NCBI GenBank assembly: GCA_030446525.1
Contig: JAUJNC010000115.1
Coordinates: forward strand, 1 to 14,659
Reading direction: 5' to 3'
Origin: Armatimonadaceae bacterium
GTDB taxonomy: Bacteria; Armatimonadota; Armatimonadia; Armatimonadales; Armatimonadaceae
Length of the DNA stretch: 14,659 bases
Both the position numbers and the translations under genes were made by a program. The notes below the pieces were generated by a model that was given only the letters and a program-made list of their open reading frames with translations, made no database searches and had not been told where the DNA came from. This document shows, one piece after another, positions 1-8,739 of the stretch (positions within the stretch are counted from its first letter, which is position 1; each line of letters begins with the position of its first letter).

Positions 1-558
1 TCGGTTCGAGCAGGGCGGCCTGAACCCGGACATCTCGCCCGGTTCAAGGCGCTCGTCGATGCGGGGCTCGCGGGCGAGATCGTGATGGCGAAGCGCTTCC
101 GTGACCAGGACTTCCTTTCGGTCCGCAAGGACCGCATCGTGGACATCCTGCTCGTGATGCGCGTCACCCCCGATTGCGCTTATAACTGGGTGTCGGACAT
201 CCTGGGCGTGGACCTGCTCGGCTTCGACAAGGAGCCGCGCTTCGAGGTTGTCTACTCGCTGTACTCGCTGAAGACGGCGCACCGACGCATCGTGATCAAG
301 GCCGAAGTGGATGAGGACGACCCGACCATCGACACAACGGTGAGCGTGTGGCCCGCCGCCGAGTGGCCGGAGCGCGAGATCTACGACCTGTTCGGGATCC
401 ACTTCAACGACCACCCGGACCTGCGCCGCATCATGATGCCCGACGACTGGGTGGGGCACCCGCTTCGCAAGGACTACCCGCTCGGCGGCGAGGAGGTCGA
501 GTTCTCGCACAACGTGCGGGACAAGGACTGGAAACCTGTACTCGGCGCACGGGCTTAG
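1..558 (+). CDS. nuoC: NADH-quinone oxidoreductase subunit C, 5'-partial, one frameshift
   Basis: NuoC (30-kDa subunit) belongs to the quinone-binding module of the complex I peripheral arm, packs against NuoD and binds no cofactor. The frame is open from base 1, and the family signature EREIYDLFGIHFNDHPDLRR followed by GHPLRKDYPLGGEE is clear in the C-terminal half. The ATG at 82 is internal: family-like sequence (RFKALVDAGLAGEIV) continues upstream in the same frame. Before about base 40 the plausible N-terminus (RFEQGGLNPDIS) lies in the +2 frame, consistent with one missing base near 35-42. The true start is outside the window. The gene ends with TAG at 556-558, 16 bases before nuoD. It is not fused to nuoD as in some enterobacteria. 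The identification is secure; the N-terminal frame is inferred. Confidence 0.93.
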   Translation, partial: SVRAGRPEPGHLARFKALVDAGLAGEIVMAKRFRDQDFLSVRKDRIVDILLVMRVTPDCAYNWVSDILGVDLLGFDKEPRFEVVYSLYSLKTAHRRIVIKAEVDEDDPTIDTTVSVWPAAEWPEREIYDLFGIHFNDHPDLRRIMMPDDWVGHPLRKDYPLGGEEVEFSHNVRDKDWKPVLGARA

Positions 559-574
559 AAACACACTAAACGTC

Positions 575-1851
575 ATGGCAGCAAGCGTCGCCTTTAATCC
601 CACCACCTGAGCAACGAGCCTTCAGCGCGCGCCGGGCACGCGCCGGGCATCGAGATCGAGCGCACCATTGATCCGCTGACGAACACGGAAAACATGGTGC
701 TGAACATGGGTCCGCAGCACCCGTCCACGCACGGCGTGCTGCGCCTGGTGCTCGAACTGGACGGCGAAACGGTCACGAAATGCACGCCGCACATCGGCTA
801 CCTCCACACCGGCATCGAGAAGACGATGGAGAACCTGAGCTACTACAAGGCGCTGGTTCTCACCGACCGTGAAGACTACCTGTCCAACCTGTGCAGCCAA
901 TCTGGCCTATTCGATGGCCGTCCGAGAAGCTGATGGCCGTCGAGATCCCTCGCGCGCGCAGTGGATGCGCGTTCTCCTCAATGAGCTGGAGCGCATCGCC
1001 TCCCACATGCTGTGGCTGGGCACCCACGCGCTCGACATCGGCGCCATGAGCATGTTCTTCTACTGCTGGCAGGACCGCGACCGGATCCTGGAGATCAAGG
1101 AGCACCTGTCGGGCGTCCGCACGAAAACATCGTGGATCTGCCCCGGTGGCCTGCGCGGCGACGCGCCCACCGGCTGGATGACGCGCGTCAAGGAGTTCCT
1201 GGATTACTTCTCCCCGAGCGCATCGACATGTTCCAGGGCCTGCTCACGAACAACCCGATCTGGATCGAGCGCACGCGCAACGTGGGCGTCATCTCCGCCG
1301 AGGACGCCATCGCGTTCGGCATGGCCAGGCCGAGCCTGCGCGCGTCCGGCGTCAACCTCGACCTGCGCAAAACGAACCCGTACTCGAGCTACGAGCAGTT
1401 CGATTTCGATGTGGCCGTGGGGCAGTACGGCGACGTGTACGATCGTTACCGCTGCCGCGTCGAGGAATTGCGCCAGTCGCTGCGCATCTGCATGCAGGCC
1501 TGGGAGGGGATGCCCGACGGCCCTGTCCGCACGTCGGACCGCAAGATCGCGCCGCCGCCGCGCGAGGAACTCGACACTTCGATGGAGGCGCTGATCCACC
1601 ACTTCAAGTTGTACACCGAAGGCTTCCATCCGCCCGTGGGCGAGGCCATCGGCGCGGTCGAGGGTCCGCGCGGCGAAAAGGCGTACTACATCGTGAGCGA
1701 CGGATCGAACAAGCTGTACCGGGCCAAGATAAAGGGGCCGTCGTTCTACAACCTGCAGGCGCTGCCCCGGATGGTCGAGGGCCGCATGGTCGCCGACGTG
1801 GTCGCGGTTATCGGCTCCATTGACATCGTGCTCGGCGACATTGACCGCTGA
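575..1851 (+). CDS. nuoD: NADH-quinone oxidoreductase subunit D, broken by five single-base frame changes
   Basis: NuoD (49-kDa subunit) forms most of the quinone cavity with NuoB and NuoH. The ATG at 575 gives [11 protein letters not shown]. The frame then changes near 605-610, and [40 protein letters not shown] and REDYLSN follow. The remaining segments lie in alternating frames: [52 protein letters not shown], then [32 protein letters not shown] and the C-terminal [12 protein letters not shown]. Inferred slips are one base missing near 608, one extra at about 901, one extra at about 922, one missing near 951, and one C missing in the C-run near 1213-1217. Correcting them gives exactly 425 codons, normal for NuoD. 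The glycine- and histidine-rich quinone-pocket segment (GPQHPSTHG) is intact. The pattern looks like sequence error rather than decay. Confidence 0.93.
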
Positions 1852-1865
1852 CGACCAGGACGAGT

Positions 1866-2480
1866 ATGCCACGAAATACGGACGAAACGTTCGGCCCGTC
1901 CTCCGATGAGATCATGCGCTGGCGCTATCCGGCGCAATGAAACGTTGCGCGTTGAGCGGCGCATTATTCTTGCGCGGCGCTCGTAACGCCGATAGCACCG
2001 GACTCCGGTAACTGGTACGAGGGCTGGCTTCCCGAGGAGGCCATGCGGGCAATGGTCGCCGACCATCTCCAGATGTCGCGCGCGGAGGTGGAGGGTAGCG
2101 TGCCCGGACTACTACACGATGTACAACAAGGAGCCGGTAGGCCGGCACCACCTGGAGATCTGCCATAACAGGTTTCTCCTGCATGCTCCTGGGCGCGGAC
2201 GGAGTTACCTGGATCCACCACTGCGAGCACAGGCTCGGCATCGAGGCGGGCGAGACGAGCCGCCCCGGACGGGTGGTTCACTCATTCCGTCGCCCGCGGG
2301 TACGGCGGCTGGGCGCGTGCGCGATTACCTGGGCGCGCGGCGGTCCAGGTCGGTCCGACCTACCACGAGTTCAACGTGACCCGCGAGCGGATGGACCAGC
2401 TTATCGAGCAGCTTCGCACCGCGTCCGGCGAGGTCGCCCGTCCGGCGCAGGCCAAGCTGTCAGATCTGGACGCGTTTTAG
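1866..2480 (+). CDS. nuoE: NADH-quinone oxidoreductase subunit E (24-kDa [2Fe-2S] protein), heavily disrupted
   Basis: NuoE carries the [2Fe-2S] cluster N1a beside NuoF in the NADH-oxidising module. No single frame covers the gene, but NuoE-like fragments run in order: MPRNTDETFGPSSDEIMRWR from the ATG at 1866; YEGWLPEEAMRAMVADHLQM; YYTMYNKEPVGRHHLEICHN; SCMLLGAD and CEHRLGIEAGETS; LGAC; then AVQVGPTYHEFNVT and ERMDQLIEQLR to TAG at 2478-2480. At least five frame changes are needed (about 1937-1954, 1972-1980, 2093-2100, 2168-2176 and 2250-2340). The first cluster-ligand Cys pair is visible at 2161 and 2180, with about four bases more than the usual C-x4-C. Of the second pair only the Cys at 2318 is readable; the codon expected to be Cys before LGAC reads as Arg. 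The span between nuoD and nuoF fits NuoE. It could be a real pseudogene, but the intact fragments suggest bad sequence. Confidence 0.85.
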
Positions 2481-2492
2481 AAAGAACAAACG

Positions 2493-3776
2493 ATGCCGGA
2501 GCAGCCGCAGATTCTGTATAAGAACCGGTACGTCGATGGGATCCACCGGATCGACGTATACACCGAGCACGGCGGGTACGACGCGTTCCGCATCAAGGCC
2601 CTGACGATGACGCCCGAAGCGATCATCGACGAGGTGAAAGCGTCCAGCCTGCGCGGGCGCGGCGCGCGGGCTTCCCGACGCACATCAAGTGGAGCGCCAT
2701 CCCCAAGAATCGGGACGCGGAGCACTACCTGGTGATCAATGCCGACGAGGGCGAGCCGGCACGGCCAAAGACCGCGACCTGATGAACCATCTGCCCCATC
2801 TGCTGATCGAGGGCTGCCTGATCGGCATGATCGCGATCCGGGCCAGCAAGTGCTATATCTACATCCGTGGCGAGTACGTGGAGCCGTGGCAATCCGTTCA
2901 GCGGGCCATCAACGAGGCTTATAGGGCTGGCCTCATCGGCAAGAACGTGCTCGGCTCGGGGCTGGACTTCGACATCTACACCCACCTGGGCGCCGGCTCG
3001 TACGAGTGCGGCGAGGAGTCCGCGCTGATGTCGTCGCTCATGGGCGAGCGGGGGATGCCGCGCATGAAGCCACCGTCGGCGCCGCTGCCGATGATCAGCG
3101 GCGCGTGGCAGCGCCCGACCGTCGTGAACAACGTCGAGACGGTCGCGACCGTGGTCCCGATCCTCAACCTGGGCGGCGCCGAGTACGCCAAACTCGGCCG
3201 CACGCCGCGCTCGCGTGGCACCAAGATCACCACCGTTTCGGGCCACGTCAACAAGCCCGGCAACTTCGAGATCACGCTGGGGACGACGGTGCGCGAGATG
3301 ATCGAGATCGCGGGCGGCGTTCGCACCGGCCATACGCTCAAATGCTTCATTCCCGGCGGATCGTCCACGGCGTTCCTGATGCCCGAGCACCTGGACGCGC
3401 CCATGGATTACGAGGCGATGCGCGGCGGCCGATGGTCGGCCTGGGATCGGGCGCGCTCATCGTGATGGACGAGACGACACAGATCGTGCCCGTCGTCAAG
3501 CGTCTGGTGGACTTTTACCACCATGAGTCCTGCGGAAAGTGCACGCCCTGTCGCGAGGGCGTCAACTGGATGTCGAAGATCTATGCGCGGATCGTGGCCG
3601 GGGGCGGGCGCGAACAGGACCTGGACCTGCTTCTGGATATCTGCGACAACATCGCCTTGAAGTCGTTCTGCGCGCTCGGCGACGCCGCCGCTGTGCCGGT
3701 GCAGAGTTCGATCAAGTGGTTCCGCGACGAGTATATGTCCTACATCAAGACGGGCCGAGATCTGGTGGCGGCGTGA
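2493..3776 (+). CDS. nuoF: NADH-quinone oxidoreductase subunit F (51-kDa, FMN and NADH binding), three frameshifts
   Basis: NuoF binds NADH and FMN and the [4Fe-4S] cluster N3, and is the electron entry point of complex I. The ATG at 2493 opens [20 protein letters not shown]. The glycine-rich [14 protein letters not shown] region crosses a missing base near 2661-2668. NADEGEPG to [15 protein letters not shown] crosses a missing G near 2756-2760. The FMN/NADH segment [20 protein letters not shown] and [13 protein letters not shown] follow. A third missing C near 3428-3431 restores [12 protein letters not shown]. The N3 ligands are in [12 protein letters not shown] (C-x2-C-x2-C) plus the Cys of SFCALGDAA. 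Correcting all three deletions gives 428 codons, the normal family length. The gene starts 12 bases after the nuoE stop with only a weak A/G-rich Shine-Dalgarno sequence (AGAAAGAA), and ends 106 bases before nuoG. Confidence 0.95.
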
Positions 3777-3785
3777 CCCCCCGAC

Positions 3786-3808
3786 CTCTTGCCCCCGCGG
3801 GGCGAGGA
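3786..3808. repeat. GC-rich imperfect hairpin in the nuoF-nuoG spacer (first of two)
   Basis: CTCTTGCCCC (3786-3795) can pair with GGGGCGAGGA (3799-3808), with G-T wobbles and one outer mismatch, around a three-base CGC loop. It lies 10 bases after the nuoF stop. There is no T-run after it, so it is not a textbook intrinsic terminator. With the second hairpin it resembles the dispersed REP-like palindromes common in GC-rich genomes. A role in mRNA stability or processing is inference. Confidence 0.45.
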
Positions 3809-3835
3809 GGCAGGAGAGCTGCGCGTCCCGCTGTT

Positions 3836-3863
3836 CCCTTTCCCCGGCAGCGCGGGAGAAGGG
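3836..3863. repeat. GC-rich imperfect hairpin in the nuoF-nuoG spacer (second of two)
   Basis: CCCTTTCCCCG (3836-3846) pairs with CGGGAGAAGGG (3853-3863) over 11 positions, with one wobble and one mismatch, around a GCAGCG loop. It is followed by GGCCAGGGCGTGAGGG. Read on the minus strand, this has the look of short interspersed palindromic repeats that begin CCCTCAC. It lies 19 bases before the nuoG ATG. A near-copy of one arm and loop (CGCTGCCGGGAAAGGG) lies on the plus strand at 4143-4158, inside the nuoG extension. Confidence 0.5.
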
Positions 3864-3882
3864 GCCAGGGCGTGAGGGCACG

Positions 3883-6231
3883 ATGGAACAGAAAGACAAC
3901 AACATGGCCGAGATTCACGGCGCAACGACAAATACCCAGGAGCAGGCGAACGCGCCCAAGGACAGCGGCGAGCAGCAGGTCGCGCAGTCCGAGATAGCCG
4001 AGGGTCAGCGCGGGGCAGGGCAACGTCGACGCGAAGCCCGCGATATCGCGGAGCAGGCGGCGGCGGGCGCGCGGATCACAGGCCGCGCCCGCCGCCTCGT
4101 CCACGCAGGCCCAAGGTGGTGTGAAGACGACCGCCGAACCGCCGCTGCCGGGAAAGGGGTCGCCCGGCGGGCAGGGGCCGCGGAGCGTGATCCCGGCGGC
4201 GCGCCGCGCGCGGAGCGCGACCGCACGCCCGCCGAAAAGGCCGATGCCGCCAAAGCCTACGCCGAAGCCGAAAAGGCCCGCGCCGCGGGCGCGGAGATGG
4301 TCCGGGTGACCGTCGACGGGGCCGAAGTGGAGGTGCCCAAGGGGACGCTCGCCATCGAGGCGTGTTTGCGGGCGGGCGCGGACGTCCCGTATTTCTGCTA
4401 CCATCCGCGGCTGACCAGCATCGGCGCGTGCCGCATGTGCCTGGTCAACGTCGAATACGAAGCGTTCGGCTCGCGGACGACCAAGATGCTGACCTGCTGC
4501 ACCGTCCCCGTCACCGACGGCATGGCGATCCGGACGGACGCGCCCCGACGTGAAGAAGGCGCAGAACGGGATGCTGGAGTTCCTGCTGGCCAACCACCCG
4601 CTGGACTGCCCGGTCTGCGACCGGGGCGGCGAGTGCCCGCTGCAGAACATGACGGTGGCCTACGGCCCGCCCACGTCGCGCTTCATCGAGGAGAAGCGGC
4701 ACTGGCCCAAGGCCTACCCGATCAGCGACTACGTCGTCCTGGACCGCGAGCGCTGCATCCAGTGCATGCGCTGCACCCGCTTCTGCGAGGAGATCTCGGG
4801 CGACGGCCAGGCTCTCGCTGATCGGGCGCGGCTCGGTACACCGAGATCGGCACCTTCTTCGGGCACGACTTCACGTCCAACTTCTCGGGCAACACCATCG
4901 AGATCTGCCCCGTCGGCGCGCTCCTGTCGCGCACCTACCGTTTCGCCGGGCGGCCCTGGGAGATCCAGAACACCGACTCGATCTGCTCCCAGTGCGGCAA
5001 CGGCTGCAACGTCGCCGTCCAGACGCGTTTGGGGGATCTGGTCCGGGTCAACGGGCGCACGAACGAGGACGTCAACGAGGAGTGGACCTGCGACCGGGGC
5101 AAGTTCGGCCAGTACCACGTCAATGATGACGAGCGTCTGAAACACCCCCTCGTCCGCCGAGACGGCGCCCTCGTCGAGGCGACCTGGGACCAGGCGCTGA
5201 TCGCCGTCACCGAGAAGGTCCGGCGTTCAAGCGCCGACTCGGGGCCCGACAGCATCGCCGGGATCGGCTCGACGCGCTGCACGCTGGAAGAGAACTACCT
5301 GCTGGGCAAGCTGTTCCGCGCGCTGATCGGCACCAACAACATCGACCACCAGATGCTCCCGTACCCGCTCGAGCCGATGCAGACCTCGATCGCCGAGATC
5401 GAGAACTACAAGACGATCGTCTCGGTCGGCATGAAGCTGGACTACGACCAGCCGATCGTCTACCTGCGCGTCTACAAGGCGGTCAGCAAGGGCGCCCAGT
5501 GGGTCAAGGCGGATGCCGTGAACGACGCCGTGGCCGACGCGCCGCAGCGGCGGCGAGAACGCCGTCCTGCTGCTCCCGCACCACCTGCCGGCCGGAACAG
5601 ATCGCGCGGGCGAAGGCGCTTTGCGCCGCCACCGGCGCCAAGCTGAACGTGCTCCTGCCCGACTGCAACTCGTGGGGCGCGGCGCGCGGGCGTGCTGCCG
5701 GACCGGCTGCCCGGCATGAAGGGCTTCGACGAGGCGCGGGCGCACCTGGAGCGGCACTGGAACGCGCCCTGCCCGGCGGCCCGGGGCGCAACACCGAGGG
5801 CATCTTCGACGCCGTGCTGTCGGGTGACGTCAAGATGCTGTACGTCATGGGGTCGGACCCGGCCACCCGTTACGCGGATCTGTTCAAGGGCGCGCGCTGG
5901 AGCGCGCGGACTTCGTGGTGGTGCAGGAACTGTTCCTGACCGAGACGGCGCGGCGCGCCGACGTCGTTCTGCCCGCGGCCTCGTTCGCCGAGAAGGACGG
6001 CACGTTCGTCAACATCGAGGGGCGCGAGCAGAAGATCCGGCAGGCCATGCCGCCCCGGGGCGACGCGCGCCCCGACTGGCGCATCATCGCCTCGCCGACC
6101 TGATGGCGCGGCTGGGGACGCCGGTCCCGTACTTCTCGGCCCGCGACATCTACCGCGAGTACGCCCGCGCCATCCCGAAGCCCGCGGCGGCCGAGACGGG
6201 CACCGCGCGGGTTTACAGCGCGGCGCGCTAG
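3883..6231 (+). CDS. nuoG: NADH-quinone oxidoreductase subunit G (75-kDa Fe-S protein), about nine frameshifts
   Basis: NuoG carries electrons through several Fe-S clusters. The ATG at 3883 follows GAGGG and opens about 138 low-complexity residues rich in Ala, Gln, Glu and Arg. The recognisable domain begins at M4297 ([15 protein letters not shown]). Clusters, in order: [2Fe-2S] in [22 protein letters not shown] and LTCCTVPV; His/Cys3 in [19 protein letters not shown]; [4Fe-4S] in [14 protein letters not shown] with CPVGAL; and an extra [10 protein letters not shown] motif whose fourth Cys lies 27 residues on (WTCDRG), which is the N7 pattern. The molybdopterin-like C-terminal region is short. 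Extra bases are inferred near 4542-4545, 4811, 4835, 5545, 5594 and 5685; missing bases near 5775, 5890 and 6091. Correction gives 781 codons, or about 643 from M4297. The extension may hide two more compensating slips. Confidence 0.93.
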
Positions 6232-6236
6232 GGAGA
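6230..6236 (+). promoter_or_regulatory. Shine-Dalgarno sequence of nuoH, overlapping the nuoG stop
   Basis: AGGGAGA overlaps the nuoG TAG and lies four bases before the nuoH ATG at 6241. The arrangement supports translational coupling and fixes the nuoH start. Confidence 0.7.
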
Positions 6237-6240
6237 ACCT

Positions 6241-7689
6241 ATGGACGCTATTTTCAATAGCGAAATCTGGAAGCAGATCTTTGTGTATTCGGTGACCGAC
6301 CCGAGGGTGCAGATCGAAGGGTGGGCGCACGTCGTCCGCTCCGTCCTGCGCATCGGCATCGGCATCGGGTTCATCCTGGCCATCGTGCCCGGCCTGATCT
6401 GGCTGGAGCGCCGCCTGCTGTCGTGGATGCAGGGGCGGCTGGGTCCCAACCGCGTGGGGCCGCAGGGGCTCGCGCAGCCTATCGCGGACGGCATCAAGCT
6501 GTTCTTCAAAGAGGACATCATCCCGACCAACGTCGACCGGGCGCTGTACATCCTGGCGCCGGGAGTCGCCCTGGCCCCCGTCTTGATGTCGGTCGCGGTT
6601 TTGCCGTGGAACGGCTCGCCCGACTGGGGCGCCGTCGCGCCCTACCTCAACATCGGGATCCTGTTCCTGCTCGCCGTCGCCTCGATCGAGGTCTACGGCG
6701 TCATCCTGGCGGGCTGGTCGTCGAACAACAAGTACTCGCTCCTGGGCGGGCTGCGGGCGTCGTCGCAGGTCATCTCCTACGAGCTGGGCATGGGCCTCTC
6801 GATCATCGCCGTGCTGCTGATGACCGGCACGCTCGCGACGCAGGCGATCGTGATGGGCTACGGCTTAGACGATGCCGGACGTCTGATCGCCCCCCAGAGC
6901 GGGATGCTGCTGAACAACGGCCAGGGGCTGGTGTCGGTGACGCCGATCGCGGGCACCGGGTACACCGTGTATGAGCACTCGTGGAAGTCGGGCTTCTGGG
7001 ACTGGAACCTGGCGAAGCTGTTCCCTTTCGGGCTCATCGCGGCGTTCGTCTACCTGATCTCGATGGTCGCCGAGACGAACCGCGCGCCGTTCGACCTGCC
7101 GGAGGCCGAGACGGAGCTGGTGGCGGGCTTCCACACCGAGTATTCTTCCATGAAGTTCGCCATGTTCTTCGAGGGCGAGTACGCCAACATGCTGATCGTC
7201 TCGTCTATCGCCATCCTGCTCTTCTTCGGCGGCTGGCTGGCGCCCTTCGGCTTCCTGAGCCAGATCCCGGCCTCGGCGGGCGCGTTCCTGCCCGCCTGGC
7301 TGGTCAACGCCGTCAACATGGCGTTCCTGGCGCCACTCTGGTTCGGCATCAAGCTGTTCCTCTTGATCTGCTTCTTCATCTGGCTGCGCGCGACGCTCCC
7401 GCGCCTGCGCTACGACATGCTGATGAACTTCGGCTGGAAGGGGCTGCTGCCCACGGCGCTCGTGAACGTCGTGCTGATCGCGCTGTCTATCGCGCTGCAG
7501 GAATCCTTTGACAACGTGCTGCTGGGGCATTTGGCCGCGGTGGCCGTCGGCATCGGGCTCTGCCTGATCCTGCTGGCGATCAAGTTCGCGGGCTACCGCC
7601 GGCAGCGGCGGGCGGCCGCCGCCACCGGCATTGTGCCGATCCGACGGCCGTCGACGGCGGTACCCACCGCCGCGCGGGAGGTACCATAA
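6241..7689 (+). CDS. nuoH: NADH-quinone oxidoreductase subunit H, longer than usual
   Basis: NuoH (ND1) anchors the peripheral arm to the membrane arm and forms the quinone entry channel. It is an intact 482-codon frame. Family motifs are clear: WLERRLLSWMQGRLGPNRVG, then GLAQPIADGIKLFFKED and the acidic-loop signature AETNRAPFDLPEAETELVAG with FHTEYSSMKFAMFFEGEYAN. It is hydrophobic with about nine predicted membrane spans. It exceeds the usual 330-400 residues because of a polar insertion near residues 205-255 (GLDDAGRLIAPQSGMLLNNG and on) and a C-terminal tail that adds a hydrophobic span and a basic segment (YRRQRRAAAATG). The gene is free of frameshifts, unlike everything upstream of it. 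The start is supported by the Shine-Dalgarno sequence at 6230-6236. It ends with TAA four bases before the nuoI ATG. Confidence 0.97.
   Translation: MDAIFNSEIWKQIFVYSVTDPRVQIEGWAHVVRSVLRIGIGIGFILAIVPGLIWLERRLLSWMQGRLGPNRVGPQGLAQPIADGIKLFFKEDIIPTNVDRALYILAPGVALAPVLMSVAVLPWNGSPDWGAVAPYLNIGILFLLAVASIEVYGVILAGWSSNNKYSLLGGLRASSQVISYELGMGLSIIAVLLMTGTLATQAIVMGYGLDDAGRLIAPQSGMLLNNGQGLVSVTPIAGTGYTVYEHSWKSGFWDWNLAKLFPFGLIAAFVYLISMVAETNRAPFDLPEAETELVAGFHTEYSSMKFAMFFEGEYANMLIVSSIAILLFFGGWLAPFGFLSQIPASAGAFLPAWLVNAVNMAFLAPLWFGIKLFLLICFFIWLRATLPRLRYDMLMNFGWKGLLPTALVNVVLIALSIALQESFDNVLLGHLAAVAVGIGLCLILLAIKFAGYRRQRRAAAATGIVPIRRPSTAVPTAAREVP
7675..7681 (+). promoter_or_regulatory. Shine-Dalgarno sequence of nuoI inside the end of nuoH
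   Basis: GGGAGGT lies within the last codons of nuoH, 12 bases before the ATG at 7694. The spacing is slightly long, but this is the best candidate. It selects the ATG at 7694 over in-frame alternative start codons further upstream, which would overlap nuoH. Confidence 0.55.
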
Positions 7690-7693
7690 AACG

Positions 7694-8173
7694 ATGTCTG
7701 ACTTCCTGGAAGACGTGAAACAGATCGCCCGGGAGGTGGTCGCCCCGTTCAAGGGGCTGGGCATCACTCTGGGCAAGGTGGCGGAGCCCAAGACCACGGT
7801 CCAGTACCCCGACTACCGCCGCCCGATGGGGGTGCGCGCCCGCTGGCGGCACGTCCTGAACCGCTACGACAACGGGCTGGAGAAGTGTATCGGCTGCTCG
7901 CTCTGCGCCGGCGCCTGTCCGTCGAACGCCATCCTGGTGGTCGCCGACGAGAACACCGACAAGGCGCGCTTCTCGCCCGGCGAGCGCTATGCGGTGCGCT
8001 ATGAGATCAACATGATCCGCTGCATCTACTGCGGCTTCTGCCAGGAGGCGTGCCCGACCGGCGCCGTGGAGCTGAAGGACAACTTCGAGCTGACCGAGGC
8101 GACGCGCAAGGAGCTGATCTACACCAAGGAGATGCTGCTGGTTCCCGACCCGAACCGGGAGCGGGTGGACTGA
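7694..8173 (+). CDS. nuoI: NADH-quinone oxidoreductase subunit I (8Fe ferredoxin-like)
   Basis: NuoI carries [4Fe-4S] clusters N6a and N6b, passing electrons from NuoG to the terminal cluster in NuoB. The frame encodes 159 residues from ATG 7694 (MSDFLEDVKQIAREVV), the normal size. Both ferredoxin motifs are complete: CIGCSLCAGACP and CIYCGFCQEACP, each C-x2-C-x2-C-x3-C-P, separated by the usual linker (RYEINMIR). The amphipathic N-terminal helix that lies along the membrane is present. The frame stays open upstream of 7694, but that extension would overlap nuoH and lacks family similarity. It is the only peripheral-arm gene in the window without a frameshift. It is followed one base later by nuoJ. 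Confidence 0.97.
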   Translation: MSDFLEDVKQIAREVVAPFKGLGITLGKVAEPKTTVQYPDYRRPMGVRARWRHVLNRYDNGLEKCIGCSLCAGACPSNAILVVADENTDKARFSPGERYAVRYEINMIRCIYCGFCQEACPTGAVELKDNFELTEATRKELIYTKEMLLVPDPNRERVD

Positions 8174-8174
8174 C

Positions 8175-8735
8175 ATGCCGCCGATCGCCGTTCCCCAATC
8201 GTTGCAGCCGTTCCTGACCGCCGAGTTCCTCCTGTTCGCCGTCTTCGCTCTCGGCGCGGTCGCGACGGCCGTCGTGATGGTGCTCCAGCCGAACCCGGTG
8301 CGCTCGGCGCTTTTCCTGGTGCTCAACCTGTTCAGCGTCGCCGTGCTCTATCTGCTCCTGACCGCGTGGTTCCTGGCCGCCGTGCAGGTGATCGTCTACG
8401 CCGGGGCGATCATGGTTCTGTTCCTGTTCGTCATCATGCTCCTGAACCTGGGGACGCCGGACCGCACCATCGACCGTTTACGGCCGCAGCAGCCGCTCGC
8501 CGTGCTGGCGGGCTTGATCCTGGCCGGCGTCGTGGGATGGGCCGTTCTGTCCGGGGTGCGGGTCCCGGAGGGGGTGCGGCCTGACGAACTCCTGGGCACC
8601 GTGGAATCCGTGGGCACGAACCTGTTCGACCCGGATCTGCCGTGGCTGTTCCCGTTCGAGTTGACGAGCATCCTGCTGCTCATCGCCGTCATCGGCGCCG
8701 TCGTGCTCGCCAAGCGGCGGACGGAAGGAGGGTAA
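8175..8735 (+). CDS. nuoJ: NADH-quinone oxidoreductase subunit J
   Basis: NuoJ (ND6) is a membrane-arm subunit at the junction with NuoH, whose third helix takes part in coupling quinone reduction to proton pumping. The 186-codon frame is intact and strongly hydrophobic with about five membrane spans. The family-defining segment [20 protein letters not shown] lies near residues 74-93, preceded by [21 protein letters not shown] polar loop (about residues 132-155) and the final span ending AKRRTEGG follow. ATG 8175 is one base after the nuoI TGA; GGGAG at 8157-8161 is a plausible but distant Shine-Dalgarno sequence. Nothing unusual is seen. Confidence 0.96.
   Translation: MPPIAVPQSLQPFLTAEFLLFAVFALGAVATAVVMVLQPNPVRSALFLVLNLFSVAVLYLLLTAWFLAAVQVIVYAGAIMVLFLFVIMLLNLGTPDRTIDRLRPQQPLAVLAGLILAGVVGWAVLSGVRVPEGVRPDELLGTVESVGTNLFDPDLPWLFPFELTSILLLIAVIGAVVLAKRRTEGG
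8723..8732 (+). promoter_or_regulatory. Strong Shine-Dalgarno sequence of nuoK
   Basis: GGAAGGAGGG, near-perfect complementarity to the anti-Shine-Dalgarno sequence, ends seven bases before the nuoK ATG at 8740 and lies inside the last codons of nuoJ. It is the strongest ribosome-binding site in the window. Confidence 0.8.
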
Positions 8736-8739
8736 GGCG

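Noticed and set aside
3777..3882. Intrinsic terminator or promoter between nuoF and nuoG
   Set aside because: The hairpins are not followed by a T-run and no credible -35/-10 pair is visible, so only a repeat or structural element is claimed.
575..6231. Programmed ribosomal frameshifting in nuoD-nuoG
   Set aside because: There are too many sites, in both directions, without shared slippery heptamers or consistent downstream structures.
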